From an uncultured Pseudomonadota bacterium (lineage in GTDB: Bacteria; Pseudomonadota; Gammaproteobacteria; Steroidobacterales; Steroidobacteraceae): a stretch of 14,172 bases of DNA. Where the stretch lies: positions 1 to 14,172 of the forward strand of contig CAITAM010000285.1 of the NCBI GenBank assembly GCA_903890265.1, written 5' to 3'. Position numbers and translations under genes: made by a program. Shown here piece by piece: positions 1 through 8,050 of this stretch (the stretch's first letter is position 1; each line of letters starts with the position of its first letter). The notes under the pieces were generated by a model. It saw only the letters and a list, made by a program, of their open reading frames with translations, was not told the origin of the DNA and ran no database searches.

Positions 1-18
1 CCGCCGGGACGATCGGCC

Positions 19-1554
<1,536 letters not shown>

Positions 1555-1570
1555 GTCGGTGGACATTCCT

Positions 1571-2923
1571 TTAGACGGTTGCAGGGGTCGCACGCAGCGC
1601 GCGCCGGACGCCTTCGACCATGTCGGTGACTTCGGTTTCGGTGCTGACGAAGGGCGGTGCGAAAGCCAGGATGTCGCCCGTGAAGCGCGGCATCTGGCCC
1701 TCGTTCAGGGCGTTCTCGAAGGCCTTGATGGCCTTGAGGCCCGGCTGGCCGGGGTAGGGCGCGAGTTCAATGGCGGCAGCGAGGCCGAGGTTGCGGACGT
1801 CCGTCACGTGCGGCTCGCCCTTGAGGCTGTGGATGGCCTTCTCGAGCACCGGTGCGAGGGCGGCGGCGCGCTCGATGAGCTTCTCGTCGGCCATGACGTC
1901 GAGGGTCGCATGCGCCGCGGCGACCGCGAGCGGGTGACCCGAGTACGTGTAGCCGTGGAAGAACTCAATCATGTGCGCGGGGCCGGTCATGAACGCCTGC
2001 TGGATGTCTTCGCGGACGATGACGCCGCCGAGCGGCACGGTGGCGTTGTTGACGGCTTTCGCGAACGTGATGAGGTCCGGCTCGACGCCGAAGAAGCTGC
2101 CGGCGAACGGCGTACCCAGACGCCCGAAGCCCGTGATGACCTCGTCGAAAATGAGCAGGATGCCGTGCTTGGTGCAAATCTCGCGCAGCCGCTTGAGGTA
2201 GCCCTTCGGCGGCACGATCACGCCGGTCGAGCCCTGCATCGGCTCAACGATGACGGCGGCAATCGTCGAGGCGTCGTGCAGTGCGACGATCCGCTCGAGG
2301 TCGTCGGCAAGGTGCGTGCCCCAGTCCGGTTCGCCGTGACTGAACGCCATCTGCGCCGGGTTCCACGTGTGCGGCAGGTGGTCGACGCCCGGAATCATCA
2401 GCGAGGAGAACATCTTGCGGTTGGCGAGAATGCCGCCGACCGAGATGCCGCCCATGCCGACGCCGTGGTAGCCGCGCTCGCGGCCGATGATGCGGGTGCG
2501 CGCGGCGTCACCGCGCATGCGGTGGTACGCGACCGCCACCTTGAGCGCGGTGTCGACCGCTTCCGAACCCGAGTTGACGAAAAAGACGCTGTCATTCGGC
2601 CGGCCGGCGAGCGTGGCAATACGCGAGGCGAGCGCGAAGGCGGGGGCGTGGCCCATCTGGAAGCTCGGTGCGAAATCGAGCGTTTCCACCTGGGTCTGCA
2701 CGGCCTTGACCACCGTCGGGTGCGAATGACCGAGCGGCGAGCACCAAAGGCCGGACAGGCAGTCGAACACCCGGCGCCCGTCGGCGAGTTCGTAGTAGGC
2801 GCCCTTCGCCTTGGTGATCAGGCGCGGCTTCTGCTTGAAATAGCGGTTGTGCGTGAAGGGCATCCACCAGCTGCGCATATCCAGCTGCTGGGCGTCGGGG
2901 TGCAGTTCGGTGACAGCGTTCAT
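1571..2923 (-). CDS. Omega-amino acid (beta-alanine):pyruvate aminotransferase, class III
   Basis: This is a PLP-dependent class-III aminotransferase, cytoplasmic, expected to transfer the amino group of beta-alanine or a related omega-amino acid to pyruvate, giving malonate semialdehyde and alanine. From the ATG at 2923 it has 450 aa, the usual length for the family. Visible motifs: FVNSGSEAVDTALK near 116-128 (phosphate binding), YHG at about 152-154, LLIFDEVITGFGR with the PLP-ring Asp at 260, and DLITFAKAVNN with the Schiff-base Lys at about 289. The sequence MPFTHNRYFK near the N terminus is characteristic of the Pseudomonas omega-amino acid:pyruvate transaminase type (BauA-like). GGAG lies 7 nt before the ATG at 2923; an upstream in-frame ATG at 2968 has no such site. 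It precedes mmsA and is divergent from a MocR regulator, which supports a beta-alanine or beta-aminoisobutyrate route. Exact substrate is inferred. Confidence 0.93.
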   Translation of the reverse strand: MNAVTELHPDAQQLDMRSWWMPFTHNRYFKQKPRLITKAKGAYYELADGRRVFDCLSGLWCSPLGHSHPTVVKAVQTQVETLDFAPSFQMGHAPAFALASRIATLAGRPNDSVFFVNSGSEAVDTALKVAVAYHRMRGDAARTRIIGRERGYHGVGMGGISVGGILANRKMFSSLMIPGVDHLPHTWNPAQMAFSHGEPDWGTHLADDLERIVALHDASTIAAVIVEPMQGSTGVIVPPKGYLKRLREICTKHGILLIFDEVITGFGRLGTPFAGSFFGVEPDLITFAKAVNNATVPLGGVIVREDIQQAFMTGPAHMIEFFHGYTYSGHPLAVAAAHATLDVMADEKLIERAAALAPVLEKAIHSLKGEPHVTDVRNLGLAAAIELAPYPGQPGLKAIKAFENALNEGQMPRFTGDILAFAPPFVSTETEVTDMVEGVRRALRATPATV

Positions 2924-3045
2924 GGGCAGGCTCCGGTGGTAGGGGGGGGCGAGAGTCCTACCCTGCACCCACGGCTGACGGGGTGCCAGACACGGCGGCG
3001 GGAAATACCCGCTACACTGTACAGGCCGTTTAGCCTATATGCATT
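2924..3045. promoter_or_regulatory. Divergent aminotransferase / mocR control region
   Basis: This 122-bp gap separates two divergent genes. The mocR-proximal part (about 3013-3056) is an AT-richer island in GC-rich DNA and holds small symmetric elements: CTGTACAG at 3017-3024, AGGC-N6-GCCT at 3023-3036 and ATGCAT at 3039-3044. TATATG at 3036-3041 is a possible -10 for mocR. A perfect TTGACA reads on the minus strand at 3052-3047 and overlaps the mocR start; the best following -10-like element (TAAACG) is only 14 nt away, so the promoter is not assigned firmly. The aminotransferase leader contains eight consecutive G at 2942-2949 and a GGTAGG/CCTACC inverted repeat (2938-2943, 2957-2962). MocR regulators usually bind their own divergent promoter region. 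Confidence 0.5.
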
Positions 3046-4425
3046 ATGTCAAATATGCGCCCCAATCGCTCGCTGCTCGATCGCCTGGCCGCCGAGCTGC
3101 GCGCCGACATCGCCGCGCGCAGCCTGCCCGCCGGGTCGCGGCTGCCGTCGGTGCGGATGCTCGCGCGCGAGCGGGGCGTCAGCGCCTTCACGGCCGCGGC
3201 CGTCTACGAGCGGCTGGTGGCGGTCGGCGCCGTCGAAGCCCGGCGCGGCAGCGGGTATTTCGTCGCGGGACGGGTGGCCGTCAAACGGCCGCCCCGCGGT
3301 CGGGAAGTGCCGGCCGACTCGCTCTGGGAAAGTCGCGATGACCCGCAGGCGGCGCAGATCCGGGTCGATGCCGGCTGTGGCTGGCTGCCGCTCGACTGGC
3401 TGTCGCACGAGGCCATTCGCGCGGGTCTGCGGGCCCTCGCCCGCAGCCCGGCGCTCGGTCTCGGTTACGGCAGCCCGCAGGGCCTGGCGCCACTTCGGGA
3501 GCAGTTCGCGATGGGACTGCGGGCCAAGGGTCTCCTCGTCGACGCCGAGCGGGTCCTGACGACCCAGGGCGCGAGCCAGGGGCTCGACCTCATCGTCCGC
3601 GAGCTCCTCGAGCCCGGGGACCGGGTGGTGGTGGAGGATCCGACCTACCCGCCGCTGCTCAACATGCTTCGCGCGCGACGCGTCGACGTCACGGCGATCG
3701 CGCGGCTGGAAGACGGTCCCGATCCGGAGGCGCTGGCGCGCCTGTGCCGGCGGCGGCCGCCGAAACTCTTCTTCACCAACACGACCCTGCAGAACCCGAC
3801 AGGCACCAGCACCACGCTACCGGTCGCGCACCGGCTGCTCGAGCTTGCCGAGCTGCATGGCGTGACGATCGTCGAGGACGACATCTACACCGAGCTCGCG
3901 CCGACACCGGCCGCCAGTCTCGCGGTGCTCGATCAGTGCCGCCGCGTGCTGCTGGTGCACAGCGTGTCGAAGACGATCGCCCCCGACCTCAGGGTCGGCT
4001 TCGTCGTCGGACCCGACGCCGTCCAGCGCCGTCTTGCCGGGGCGAAGGCGCGGGCCTCGCTGTCCTCGAGCACCGTGGTTGAACAGCTGGTGCTGGACAT
4101 ACTGACCCGGGGCCATTACCGACGGCACCTTGAGACGCTGCGGCGCCGCCTCGCGGACGCCCAGCTCGTGGTGCAGCACGCACTCGCGGCAGCGGGCGTG
4201 GACATCGCCTTCCGGCCGGCGGGCGGGATGTTTCTCTGGGCGAGGCTCCCCGGCACGATGCCGGGTGGCAAAGTCTGGCGTCTGGCGGCCGAGCAGGGCG
4301 TGCTGCTGGCGCCGGGTGAGCTCTTTCAGCTCACGGGGCGTGCCTCGCCGTACTGGCGGTTCAACGTCGCGCATGCCGATGCCCGTGAACTGTATGATTT
4401 CCTGCACGCGCTGCCCCGCGACTAG
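3046..4425 (+). CDS. MocR-family regulator (GntR HTH fused to class-I aminotransferase domain)
   Basis: This is a PLP-binding transcription regulator of the MocR/GabR type, 459 aa. The N-terminal winged helix (about residues 8-75) shows GSRLPSVRMLARERGVS and VYERLVAVGAVEARRGSGYFV. The aminotransferase fold follows from about 105, with NPTG-type LQNPTG at 249-253, VEDDIYTE with Asp279 and Tyr281, the PLP Lys309 in SVSKT, Arg316 a few residues on, and a C-terminal substrate-carboxylate Arg in YWRFN. All catalytic PLP positions appear intact. In characterised relatives (GabR, TauR, PdxR) the effector amino acid reacts with PLP and alters DNA binding. Divergence from the omega-aminotransferase suggests beta-alanine or beta-aminoisobutyrate as effector; this is inference. 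Start at 3046 has no Shine-Dalgarno site and may be leaderless; ATG 3055 is an alternative. Confidence 0.92.
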   Translation: MSNMRPNRSLLDRLAAELRADIAARSLPAGSRLPSVRMLARERGVSAFTAAAVYERLVAVGAVEARRGSGYFVAGRVAVKRPPRGREVPADSLWESRDDPQAAQIRVDAGCGWLPLDWLSHEAIRAGLRALARSPALGLGYGSPQGLAPLREQFAMGLRAKGLLVDAERVLTTQGASQGLDLIVRELLEPGDRVVVEDPTYPPLLNMLRARRVDVTAIARLEDGPDPEALARLCRRRPPKLFFTNTTLQNPTGTSTTLPVAHRLLELAELHGVTIVEDDIYTELAPTPAASLAVLDQCRRVLLVHSVSKTIAPDLRVGFVVGPDAVQRRLAGAKARASLSSSTVVEQLVLDILTRGHYRRHLETLRRRLADAQLVVQHALAAAGVDIAFRPAGGMFLWARLPGTMPGGKVWRLAAEQGVLLAPGELFQLTGRASPYWRFNVAHADARELYDFLHALPRD

Positions 4426-4455
4426 GGTGAGCCGGGGACCGGGGAGTTGCCAAGC

Positions 4456-4947
4456 GTGATCGACGTGCCCTTTCGCCTGCCCGATCCGTACGTCGTCCGG
4501 CATCGCGTGGCAGCGGATGAAATCGACGCCTACGGGCACGTCAACAACGCCCATTACGTTCGCTGGCTGGATCGCGTCGCGTGGGACCACTCGGCGGCGC
4601 TTGGCATCACGCCGGGGCACTGCCTCACGAGCCGGCGCGGCATGGCTGTGCGGCACAGCCGGCTCGACTATCTGTCGGCACTGTTCGAGTCGGACGAGGT
4701 GCTGATCGCCACCTGGATCTGCGCGTCCGACGGACGCCTGCGCTGCTCGCGCCGCTTCGAGGTCGTGCGCGCGACTGACGGCGTGCGGGCGTTCGAGGCC
4801 GAGATCGATTATTTCAGCCTGAACCTCGACACGGGCCGCCCGAGCCGGTTTCCACCGGAATTCACCAGCGCGTACGCGCCCCTGCCATCCGTGCTCGCCG
4901 CGTACGAGGCACTGCCTGACGCGGCACGGCGCGTGGGATCGTGGTGA
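4456..4947 (+). CDS. Acyl-CoA thioesterase, 4HBT/YbgC-like hotdog fold
   Basis: This is a small cytoplasmic hotdog-fold protein (163 aa from GTG 4456), expected to hydrolyse an acyl-CoA thioester. The signature DAYGHVNNAHYVRWLD at about residues 24-39 is the active-site segment of the 4-hydroxybenzoyl-CoA thioesterase/YbgC group, Asp24 being the likely catalytic residue; the core strand RHSRLDYLSALFESDEV follows at 67-82. A TTG at 4447 would also open the frame but abuts GGGGAG; GTG 4456 sits 9 nt after that motif and is preferred. It begins 30 nt after the mocR stop and probably shares its transcript. Substrate is unknown; acyl-CoA products of the neighbouring beta-alanine pathway are one possibility, but nothing in the sequence fixes this. 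Confidence 0.85.
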   Translation: MIDVPFRLPDPYVVRHRVAADEIDAYGHVNNAHYVRWLDRVAWDHSAALGITPGHCLTSRRGMAVRHSRLDYLSALFESDEVLIATWICASDGRLRCSRRFEVVRATDGVRAFEAEIDYFSLNLDTGRPSRFPPEFTSAYAPLPSVLAAYEALPDAARRVGSW

Positions 4948-4949
4948 GC

Positions 4950-4969
4950 ACCGCGGTCACCGCCGCGGT
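4950..4969 (+). repeat. GC-rich inverted repeat and CCGCGGTC triplicate after the thioesterase gene
   Basis: ACCGCGG at 4950-4956 and CCGCGGT at 4963-4969 can form a 7-bp stem with a 6-nt loop, starting 2 nt after the thioesterase stop. The octamer CCGCGGTC occurs three times, at 4951, 4963 and 4984, so alternative pairings exist. There is no T-run, so a classical intrinsic terminator is not shown; it could attenuate readthrough into the permease gene. Confidence 0.4.
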
Positions 4970-5009
4970 CTCGCCCGCCGGGGCCGCGGTCGGTGGGTGC
5001 GGTGGCCCG

Positions 5010-5018
5010 TGGTACATT
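5010..5018 (+). promoter_or_regulatory. Candidate extended -10 promoter of the permease gene
   Basis: TGG-TACATT is an extended -10 element (TGN plus a 4/6 match to TATAAT). No good -35 is present 17 nt upstream (TCGGTG), as is tolerated for extended -10 promoters. A start site near 5025 would fall on the left edge of the 19-bp palindrome, and the leader to the ATG at 5096 would be about 70 nt. Confidence 0.4.
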
Positions 5019-5024
5019 TCACCC

Positions 5025-5043
5025 CGGAACGGGACCCGTTCCG
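5025..5043. promoter_or_regulatory. Perfect 19-bp palindrome (operator-like) before the permease gene
   Basis: CGGAACGGG-A-CCCGTTCCG is a perfect inverted repeat with 9-bp arms and a single central base. It lies just downstream of the candidate -10, where a repressor would block initiation, or it would form a hairpin at the very 5' end of the transcript. Its cognate protein is unknown. Confidence 0.6.
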
Positions 5044-5047
5044 CCGC

Positions 5048-5067
5048 TGCCGGACCGGTGTCCGGCA
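5048..5067 (+). repeat. Second stem-loop in the permease leader
   Basis: TGCCGGAC-CGGT-GTCCGGCA makes an 8-bp perfect stem with a 4-nt loop, only 4 nt after the 19-bp palindrome and 16 nt before the AAGGA ribosome binding site (5084-5088). The two structures in tandem suggest a folded 5' leader or a double protein-binding site. Confidence 0.55.
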
Positions 5068-5095
5068 CGGCAGCTGCGAGCGTAAGGAAGCCCTG

Positions 5096-6475
5096 ATGCA
5101 CTCCACGGCCGACGCCGAACCGACCACCAGTCCGCAACTGAGCCAGTCGCTACAGGCGCGGCATATTTCGATGATCTCGATTGGCGGCATGATCGGTGCC
5201 GGCCTGTTCGTCGGCAGCAGTGCGGCCATCGCCGCCACCGGACCCGCCATCGTCCTCAGTTTCCTGCTCGCCGGCGGCCTGATCGTCTTCGTCATGCGCA
5301 TGCTGGCCGAAATGGCGGTGACGCTGCCCGGCATCCGCTCGTTCACTGAATTCACGAGAGCAGGTCTCGGTGACGGCGCCGGCTTCGTGGTCGGCTGGCT
5401 GTACTGGTACTTCTGGATCATCGTGGTACCGGTCGAGGCCATTGCCGGTGCCGCCATCATTCACGACTGGCTGCCGCAGTTCGAGCCGTGGGTCATCGGC
5501 GTGACGCTGATGGCGGTCATGACGGTCGTGAACCTGATGTCGGCGAAGTCCTACGGCGAATTCGAATTCTGGTTCGCGTCGATCAAGGTGGCGGCGATTC
5601 TCGTCTTCATCGTGCTCGCCGCGTCGTTCGTGCTGGGCTACACGTCGCCCGCGGGTCCGACCTGGGCGAACCTGACCGCGCACGGTGGCTTTATGCCGTA
5701 CGGCGTGAAGTCGGTCCTGGCCGGCGTGATCACCGTGTTCTTTTCCCTGACCGGCGCCGAAATCACGATGATTGCGGCGGCGGAGTCCGCCCAGCCGAGC
5801 CGCGCGGTGGCGCAGATGGGCAATGCGGTGATTGCGCGCATCCTCGTCTTCTACGTGGCGTCGATCTTTCTCATCGTGGCCGCCGTGCCGTGGACCGAGG
5901 TGCAATCGGGCCACTCGCCGTTCGCCCTCGTGCTCGCGCAGATGAATTTCGGCTGGGTGGAGCTTGCGATGAAGATCGTGATCCTCACCGCCGTCCTCTC
6001 CTGCCTCAATTCCGCCTTCTACGTCTGCTCCCGGGTGATGTTCATGCTCGCCGCGCACCGCGACGCCCCGCAGTCGCTGGTGACCCTCAACGCCCGCGGC
6101 GTGCCGGTGCGCTCGGTCATGCTGGGTACGCTGGCCGGCATGCTCGGGATCTACGCCCAGCAGGTGTCACCCACCCGGGTCTTCGCGTTCCTCGTCAACG
6201 CCTCGGGCGCGCTGATCGTCTTCATCTACATCGCGATCGCCCTGTCGCAGATCCGCCTGCGTTCGCAGCGCGAGCGCACCGGCGGCATCGCACCGCCGAT
6301 TCTGATGTGGGGCTTCCCGTGGCTGAGCTACGCCGTCATCGGCGCACTGCTGGCCGTGCTCGTCGCCATGGCGAGGACCGAGGCCCACGCCGAGGAATTC
6401 TGGATCAGCCTGCTGACACTCGGCGGCGTGATCGGCGCGTACCTCGTGGTCAGCCGCCTACGCGAGCCTCGCTGA
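5096..6475 (+). CDS. Amino-acid permease, APC superfamily (AAT family, GabP-like)
   Basis: This is a 459-aa polytopic inner-membrane transporter of the amino acid-polyamine-organocation superfamily, about 12 helices, expected to import an amino acid by proton symport. The family signature is near the N terminus: ISIGGMIGAGLFVGSSAA (about residues 24-41), then MRMLAEMAV; the later loop segment NARGVPVRSVMLG before a membrane helix is typical of the GabP/AnsP-type branch. The ATG at 5096 follows AAGGA by 7 nt; the reading frame is open further upstream (to 4997) but that extension is hydrophilic, lacks a binding site and covers the palindromes. Its place beside the omega-aminotransferase, mmsA and MocR genes suggests beta-alanine, GABA or beta-aminoisobutyrate uptake. 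Substrate is inferred from context. Confidence 0.9.
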   Translation: MHSTADAEPTTSPQLSQSLQARHISMISIGGMIGAGLFVGSSAAIAATGPAIVLSFLLAGGLIVFVMRMLAEMAVTLPGIRSFTEFTRAGLGDGAGFVVGWLYWYFWIIVVPVEAIAGAAIIHDWLPQFEPWVIGVTLMAVMTVVNLMSAKSYGEFEFWFASIKVAAILVFIVLAASFVLGYTSPAGPTWANLTAHGGFMPYGVKSVLAGVITVFFSLTGAEITMIAAAESAQPSRAVAQMGNAVIARILVFYVASIFLIVAAVPWTEVQSGHSPFALVLAQMNFGWVELAMKIVILTAVLSCLNSAFYVCSRVMFMLAAHRDAPQSLVTLNARGVPVRSVMLGTLAGMLGIYAQQVSPTRVFAFLVNASGALIVFIYIAIALSQIRLRSQRERTGGIAPPILMWGFPWLSYAVIGALLAVLVAMARTEAHAEEFWISLLTLGGVIGAYLVVSRLREPR

Positions 6476-6597
6476 CGGGCCCATCACGGCCAGTCCGGGC
6501 GGGCCACCGGCCGCCGGCCGCCGCGCGGCGGCGTGATATCCTATAAGCGATCCATCATGCCGCCGGGTGCGGCCCACGCAGTGCAGAGACAGGGTTC
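6476..6597 (+). promoter_or_regulatory. Intergenic region before yebC: GC palindrome and candidate -10
   Basis: A perfect 16-base G/C palindrome, GCCGCCGCGCGGCGGC at 6517-6532, could fold at the 3' end of the permease transcript but lacks a T-run. Just after it, TATAAG at 6542-6547 (the adjoining TATCCT is an alternative) is a possible -10 for yebC; no recognisable -35 is present in the GC-rich DNA upstream. Nothing else stands out in the rest of the gap. Confidence 0.35.
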
Positions 6598-7320
6598 ATG
6601 GGACGGATTTTCGAGACTCGCAAACACGTGATGTTTGCCCGCTGGGACCGGATGGCGAAGCAGTTCGCCCGGGTCAGCAAGGAAATTGCGATTGCCGTGC
6701 GTGGCGGCGGCGCAGACCCCGGCAGCAATCCGGCGCTGCGACGCGCCATCCAGAATGCGCGCGCCGTCAACATGCCGAAGGACAAGGTCGAGGCAGCGAT
6801 CAAGCGCGCACTCGGCAAGGACACGGCGAATTACCAGGAAGTGCTCTACGAGGGGTACGCGCCGCACGGCGTGGCCGTGATCGTCGACGCGGCGACCGAC
6901 AACCCGGTCCGGACGGTGTCGAACCTGCGCCATATTTTCTCGAAGTACGGCGGCAACCTCGGCACCACCGGCAGCGTGAGCTTCCAGTTCACGGCGATGG
7001 GGGTGTTTCGCCTGAACCCCGCGGGCATCGATGCGGACTCCCTCGAGCTCGACATGATCGACCACGGCCTTGAGGACATGGGCGAGAGCACCGGCGAGAA
7101 GGGTGAGCCGCAGCTCGTGCTGCGCTGCGCATTCGGTGACTTCGGGCTCATGCAGAAGGCGCTGGAAGATCGCGGCATCGCGCCCCTGTCCGCCGGTCGC
7201 GAATACGTCGCGCAGACGCCGACGGAGCTGGCCGAGGAGCAGGCCACCGAAGCGCTGACGCTGATCGACAAGCTCGAACAGGACGACGACGTCCAGCACG
7301 TATTTCACAACCTGGTGTGA
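6598..7320 (+). CDS. yebC: YebC/PmpR/TACO1-family protein, MGR-FE subtype
   Basis: This is a 240-aa YebC-family protein (family names: YebC, PmpR, TACO1). Members were long annotated as transcriptional regulators and have more recently been linked to translation on the ribosome. The family core is clear: NPALRRAIQNARAVNMPKDKVEAAIKRA split over residues about 42-69, VLYEGYAPHGVAVIVDAATDNPVRT near 81-105, SKYGGNLGTTGSVSFQF near 114-130, and LIDKLEQDDDVQHVFHN at the C terminus. The usual opening MAGHSKWANIKHRK is replaced by MGRIFETRKHVMFARWDRMA, which resembles the subtype known from Bacteroidota and epsilonproteobacteria. The ATG at 6598 has only a weak AGGG nearby. The next two small genes follow at 32 and 40 nt and may be co-transcribed. 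Confidence 0.93.
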   Translation: MGRIFETRKHVMFARWDRMAKQFARVSKEIAIAVRGGGADPGSNPALRRAIQNARAVNMPKDKVEAAIKRALGKDTANYQEVLYEGYAPHGVAVIVDAATDNPVRTVSNLRHIFSKYGGNLGTTGSVSFQFTAMGVFRLNPAGIDADSLELDMIDHGLEDMGESTGEKGEPQLVLRCAFGDFGLMQKALEDRGIAPLSAGREYVAQTPTELAEEQATEALTLIDKLEQDDDVQHVFHNLV

Positions 7321-7322
7321 AC

Positions 7323-7334
7323 CGGCTTCGGCCG
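7323..7334 (+). other. CGGC(TTCG)GCCG tetraloop hairpin after yebC
   Basis: A 4-bp G/C stem closed by a C(UUCG)G tetraloop starts 2 nt after the yebC stop. UUCG tetraloops are unusually stable and often mark RNA 3' ends or processing points. No T-run follows, so it is not scored as a terminator. Confidence 0.35.
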
Positions 7335-7352
7335 TGATGGGGGAAGACGGTC

Positions 7353-7538
7353 ATGGGCAGATACAGCGGACTTGGTGGCCTCATCCTGCTGGCGATCGAC
7401 GTCTACGCGATTCTTCATATCGCGAAGTGCAACGAGAGCACCGGCAAGAAGGTGGCCTGGATCGTCCTCGTGCTGGCGCTGCCCCTCGTGGGTGCCGTGA
7501 TCTGGTACTTCTTCGGACCGCGTTCGCCGGCCCCGTGA
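7353..7538 (+). CDS. Small PLDc_N-type membrane protein
   Basis: This 61-aa protein has two predicted membrane helices (about residues 7-24 and 34-53) joined by a short loop with KCNESTGKK. The pattern, ending in a helix with LALPLVGAVIWYFFGPR, matches the stand-alone phospholipase-D/nuclease N-terminal (PLDc_N) domain; the catalytic HKD part of cardiolipin synthases is absent. A GGGGGAAG stretch lies about 8 nt before the ATG at 7353, supporting real translation. It sits between yebC and a half-size EamA transporter. Function is unknown; a membrane-anchoring or assembly role is conjecture. Confidence 0.78.
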   Translation: MGRYSGLGGLILLAIDVYAILHIAKCNESTGKKVAWIVLVLALPLVGAVIWYFFGPRSPAP

Positions 7539-7578
7539 ACCGGCGGCGCGAGCGCCCGGACCGGCGGCGAGGCGGCTG

Positions 7579-8013
7579 ATGGCACCCACCCGCTGGGTGA
7601 TTTACGCGGCCCTGTCGGCGCTCTTCGCCGGTCTCACGACCGTGCTCGCGAAAGTCGGCCTCGGCGGGGTCAACTCGGATCTCGGCACGCTGGTCAGGAC
7701 AGCCTTCGTGCTGCTCTTCCTCGCTCTTTTCTACGCCGCCCTGCACGGCGCGCCGCGGCTTGCGACGCTCGGGCCCCGCGCCTGGCTCTTCCTCGCGCTG
7801 TCTGCAGCGGCGACGGCGGCCTCGTGGATCTGCTATTACCGCGCGCTTCAGGGCGGACCCGTGGCCGGCGTGTCGGCCATCGACCGTGCGAGCCTCATCG
7901 TTGCCGTCTGCCTCGCCGCGCTGTTTCTGGGCGAGCGGCTGACGCTGAAGTCCTTCACCGGCGCGATCCTGATCACGATCGGTGTCGTGCTGATGACGCT
8001 GCGCAGCCGCTGA
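7579..8013 (+). CDS. Half-size EamA/DMT-family transporter
   Basis: This 144-aa inner-membrane protein has about five hydrophobic helices (roughly 6-28, 38-56, 67-90, 95-117, 125-141). It consists of one EamA domain, whereas most EamA transporters are about 300 aa with two repeats; the C-terminal FLGERLTLKSFTGAILITIGV is diagnostic of the domain. It would need to dimerise to form a transport unit. Substrate unknown. GAGG lies 6 nt before the ATG at 7579. It is 40 nt after the PLDc_N gene, and a 10-bp direct repeat (ACCGGCGGCG at 7539 and 7560) fills that spacer. The length is normal for the single-domain subgroup, so I do not regard it as truncated. Confidence 0.85.
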   Translation: MAPTRWVIYAALSALFAGLTTVLAKVGLGGVNSDLGTLVRTAFVLLFLALFYAALHGAPRLATLGPRAWLFLALSAAATAASWICYYRALQGGPVAGVSAIDRASLIVAVCLAALFLGERLTLKSFTGAILITIGVVLMTLRSR

Positions 8014-8050
8014 CGGCCGCGCGCGGCACCACCCTGGCGGGGCGTGAGGC

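Noticed and set aside
5150..6058. A 302-codon minus-strand frame opposite the permease
   Set aside because: His/Asp/Arg-rich antisense shadow of a hydrophobic membrane protein gene; no domain recognised.
6517..6532. 16-base G/C palindrome as an intrinsic terminator of the permease gene
   Set aside because: No T-run follows; recorded only as a structural element within the intergenic entry.
7579..8013. EamA gene as a truncated pseudogene
   Set aside because: The frame has its own ribosome binding site and complete five-helix domain, and one-domain EamA proteins of this length exist.
8016..8027. GCCGCGCGCGGC palindrome between the convergent EamA and exported-protein genes as a bidirectional terminator
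   Set aside because: Only a 4-bp stem forms with a normal loop and no T-run is present on either side; such G/C palindromes are common by chance here.
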